Origin: an uncultured Bacteroidia bacterium
Lineage (GTDB): Bacteria > Bacteroidota > Bacteroidia > Bacteroidales > UBA932
Assembly (NCBI GenBank): GCA_902767355.1
Contig: CACXHG010000144.1
Location: forward strand, 1 to 6,088
DNA length: 6,088 nt
Reading direction: 5' to 3'
This document shows positions 5,261 through 6,088 of this stretch, one piece after another. The notes under the pieces were generated by a model. It worked only from the letters and a program-made list of their open reading frames with translations, was not told where the DNA came from and searched no databases. The position numbers and the translations under genes were made by a program. Numbering within the stretch: position 1 is the first letter of the stretch; the number at the start of each line of letters is the position of its first letter.

Positions 5261-6088
5261 ATGACGACAAGAAAAGAATACTTTCATCTTTGCTCGGACG
5301 GCAGCAAGTCCCCAGACTTCATCCTCAGCAGAAAAGACTTCATCGCGGCGATGAATATCGTTGCTCTATGCGCCGCAAATACGGGAGTGATTGTGGTGGC
5401 ATTCACGATTGAAGATACCCACCCGCATTTTTTCTTATACGGAAGCCGGGAAGACTGCGTCAATTTCAAGAATATGTTCGAGTCTGTTTACTGCAGGTAT
5501 GCAGCAAGAACCAGGGACAGCGATGTCCCAATGAGTCTGCATCTGGAAATCAATGCCACAGACAACGAAGAAGACTATGTGCGAAACATAGCTGCTTACA
5601 CAGTCATTCAGCCCACCAAGGATGGCAAAAGTGTGATGCCCTTCGATTATTTGTGGGGAAGCGGCTCTTTGTATTTCAGAAGCGGCAACCCGATCCCGGT
5701 TTGGTGCATCAATGATATGGGTGAGAATACTGGCAGTATACGCTTTGAGCAGCTTACAATAGACAAGCAGCGCGAGACGATTCATTCGCGCAAATACTCA
5801 ATTCCCGGGAACTGGCTGGTATGCAACGGCATAGTCTTGCCGACAAACTACGTGGATGTTGCCAGCTACGAGGCAATCTTCCGCACTCATAATTGCTACC
5901 GGGTGTTCTTGGCCGGAAGTCGGAAGCGGGAAGAAGAAATACTGCAGAAAATGGCGTGGGAAAGGGGGATAATGCTTGATGACCTGCAGGCTCGTTCTGT
6001 CTGCGCCCAAGAGTGCCTTGCTCTCTATGGCATCCGCGACCCAAGGAGACTGGATGCGCAGAGTCGGATGATTCTTGCGCAAAACCTC
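5261..6088 (+). CDS. HUH/Y1 (IS200-like, RAYT-type) transposase relative, 3' end missing
   Basis: The reading frame is open from the ATG at 5261 to the window edge (276 codons). The start YFHLCSDGSKSPDFILSRKDFIAAMNIVALCA resembles the N-terminus of Bacteroidota Y1 proteins. GVIVVAFTIEDTHPHFFLYGSREDCVNFKN (42-71) aligns with the HUH strand, normally cMsNHfHfvlyG; the metal-binding pair would be H54 and H56. EDYVRNIAAYTVIQP (104-118) corresponds to the helix with the catalytic tyrosine, here Y113, and PFDYLWGSGSLYF (127-139) to the usual yxWSSaxxYF. The C-terminal part (about 220-276) is helical, like the helix-turn-helix region that follows in these proteins; perhaps a few tens of residues are lost. 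Such enzymes nick and join single-stranded DNA at hairpins, and RAYTs act on REP repeats. Oddities are Pro between the two His and Q117 in place of the common Asn of the NP motif, so activity may be altered. AGAAAGG at 5238-5244 could serve as ribosome-binding site. Assignment is by remembered motifs, not alignment. Confidence 0.72.
   Translation, partial: MTTRKEYFHLCSDGSKSPDFILSRKDFIAAMNIVALCAANTGVIVVAFTIEDTHPHFFLYGSREDCVNFKNMFESVYCRYAARTRDSDVPMSLHLEINATDNEEDYVRNIAAYTVIQPTKDGKSVMPFDYLWGSGSLYFRSGNPIPVWCINDMGENTGSIRFEQLTIDKQRETIHSRKYSIPGNWLVCNGIVLPTNYVDVASYEAIFRTHNCYRVFLAGSRKREEEILQKMAWERGIMLDDLQARSVCAQECLALYGIRDPRRLDAQSRMILAQNL

Noticed and set aside
5284..6082. Minus-strand open frames of 61-116 codons at the right end
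   Set aside because: They are antisense to the continuous plus-strand transposase-like frame and have no recognisable features.

Overview
The window looks like a chromosomal segment of a Bacteroidota (probably Bacteroidales) bacterium. The signs are a TonB-dependent receptor under a TPP riboswitch, start regions led by the Bacteroides-type -7 element TAnnTTTG rather than a sigma70 -10, and protein families typical of the phylum (DUF4419 secreted protein, Bacteroidota-style Y1 transposase relative). I cannot name a genus from the sequence alone.

Layout, left to right. Positions 1-114 (minus) hold the first 38 codons of an MFS transporter. A strong hairpin followed by four T (120-153) and a possible -7 element separate it from a 702-residue TonB-dependent outer-membrane receptor (187-2295, minus). 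The receptor's leader is a complete TPP riboswitch (about 2301-2414), with a candidate -7 element just upstream. This is a thiamin-repressed outer-membrane uptake gene.

Next comes repeat DNA (2480-2684): a degenerate copy followed by a full 142-bp element with 17-bp terminal inverted repeats. Eleven bases further on is the stop codon of a secreted DUF4419 protein (2696-4972, minus) with what looks like a C-terminal outer-membrane beta-barrel. Upstream of that gene lies a second full copy of the 142-bp element (5015-5156), in the same orientation and about 94% identical. The DUF4419 gene is therefore tightly bracketed by direct repeats, and it is visibly less GC-rich than the receptor gene.

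Divergent from it, on the plus strand, a gene starts at 5261 and runs off the right edge. Its product resembles the HUH/Y1 (IS200-like) transposase family, REP-associated tyrosine transposases (RAYTs) included. A single-copy-type Y1 protein next to palindromic repeats is the arrangement expected of a RAYT with its repeat family. The transposase, the palindromic elements and the bracketed DUF4419 gene together are the most interesting part of the window. That they work together is inference; the repeats and their symmetry are seen directly.
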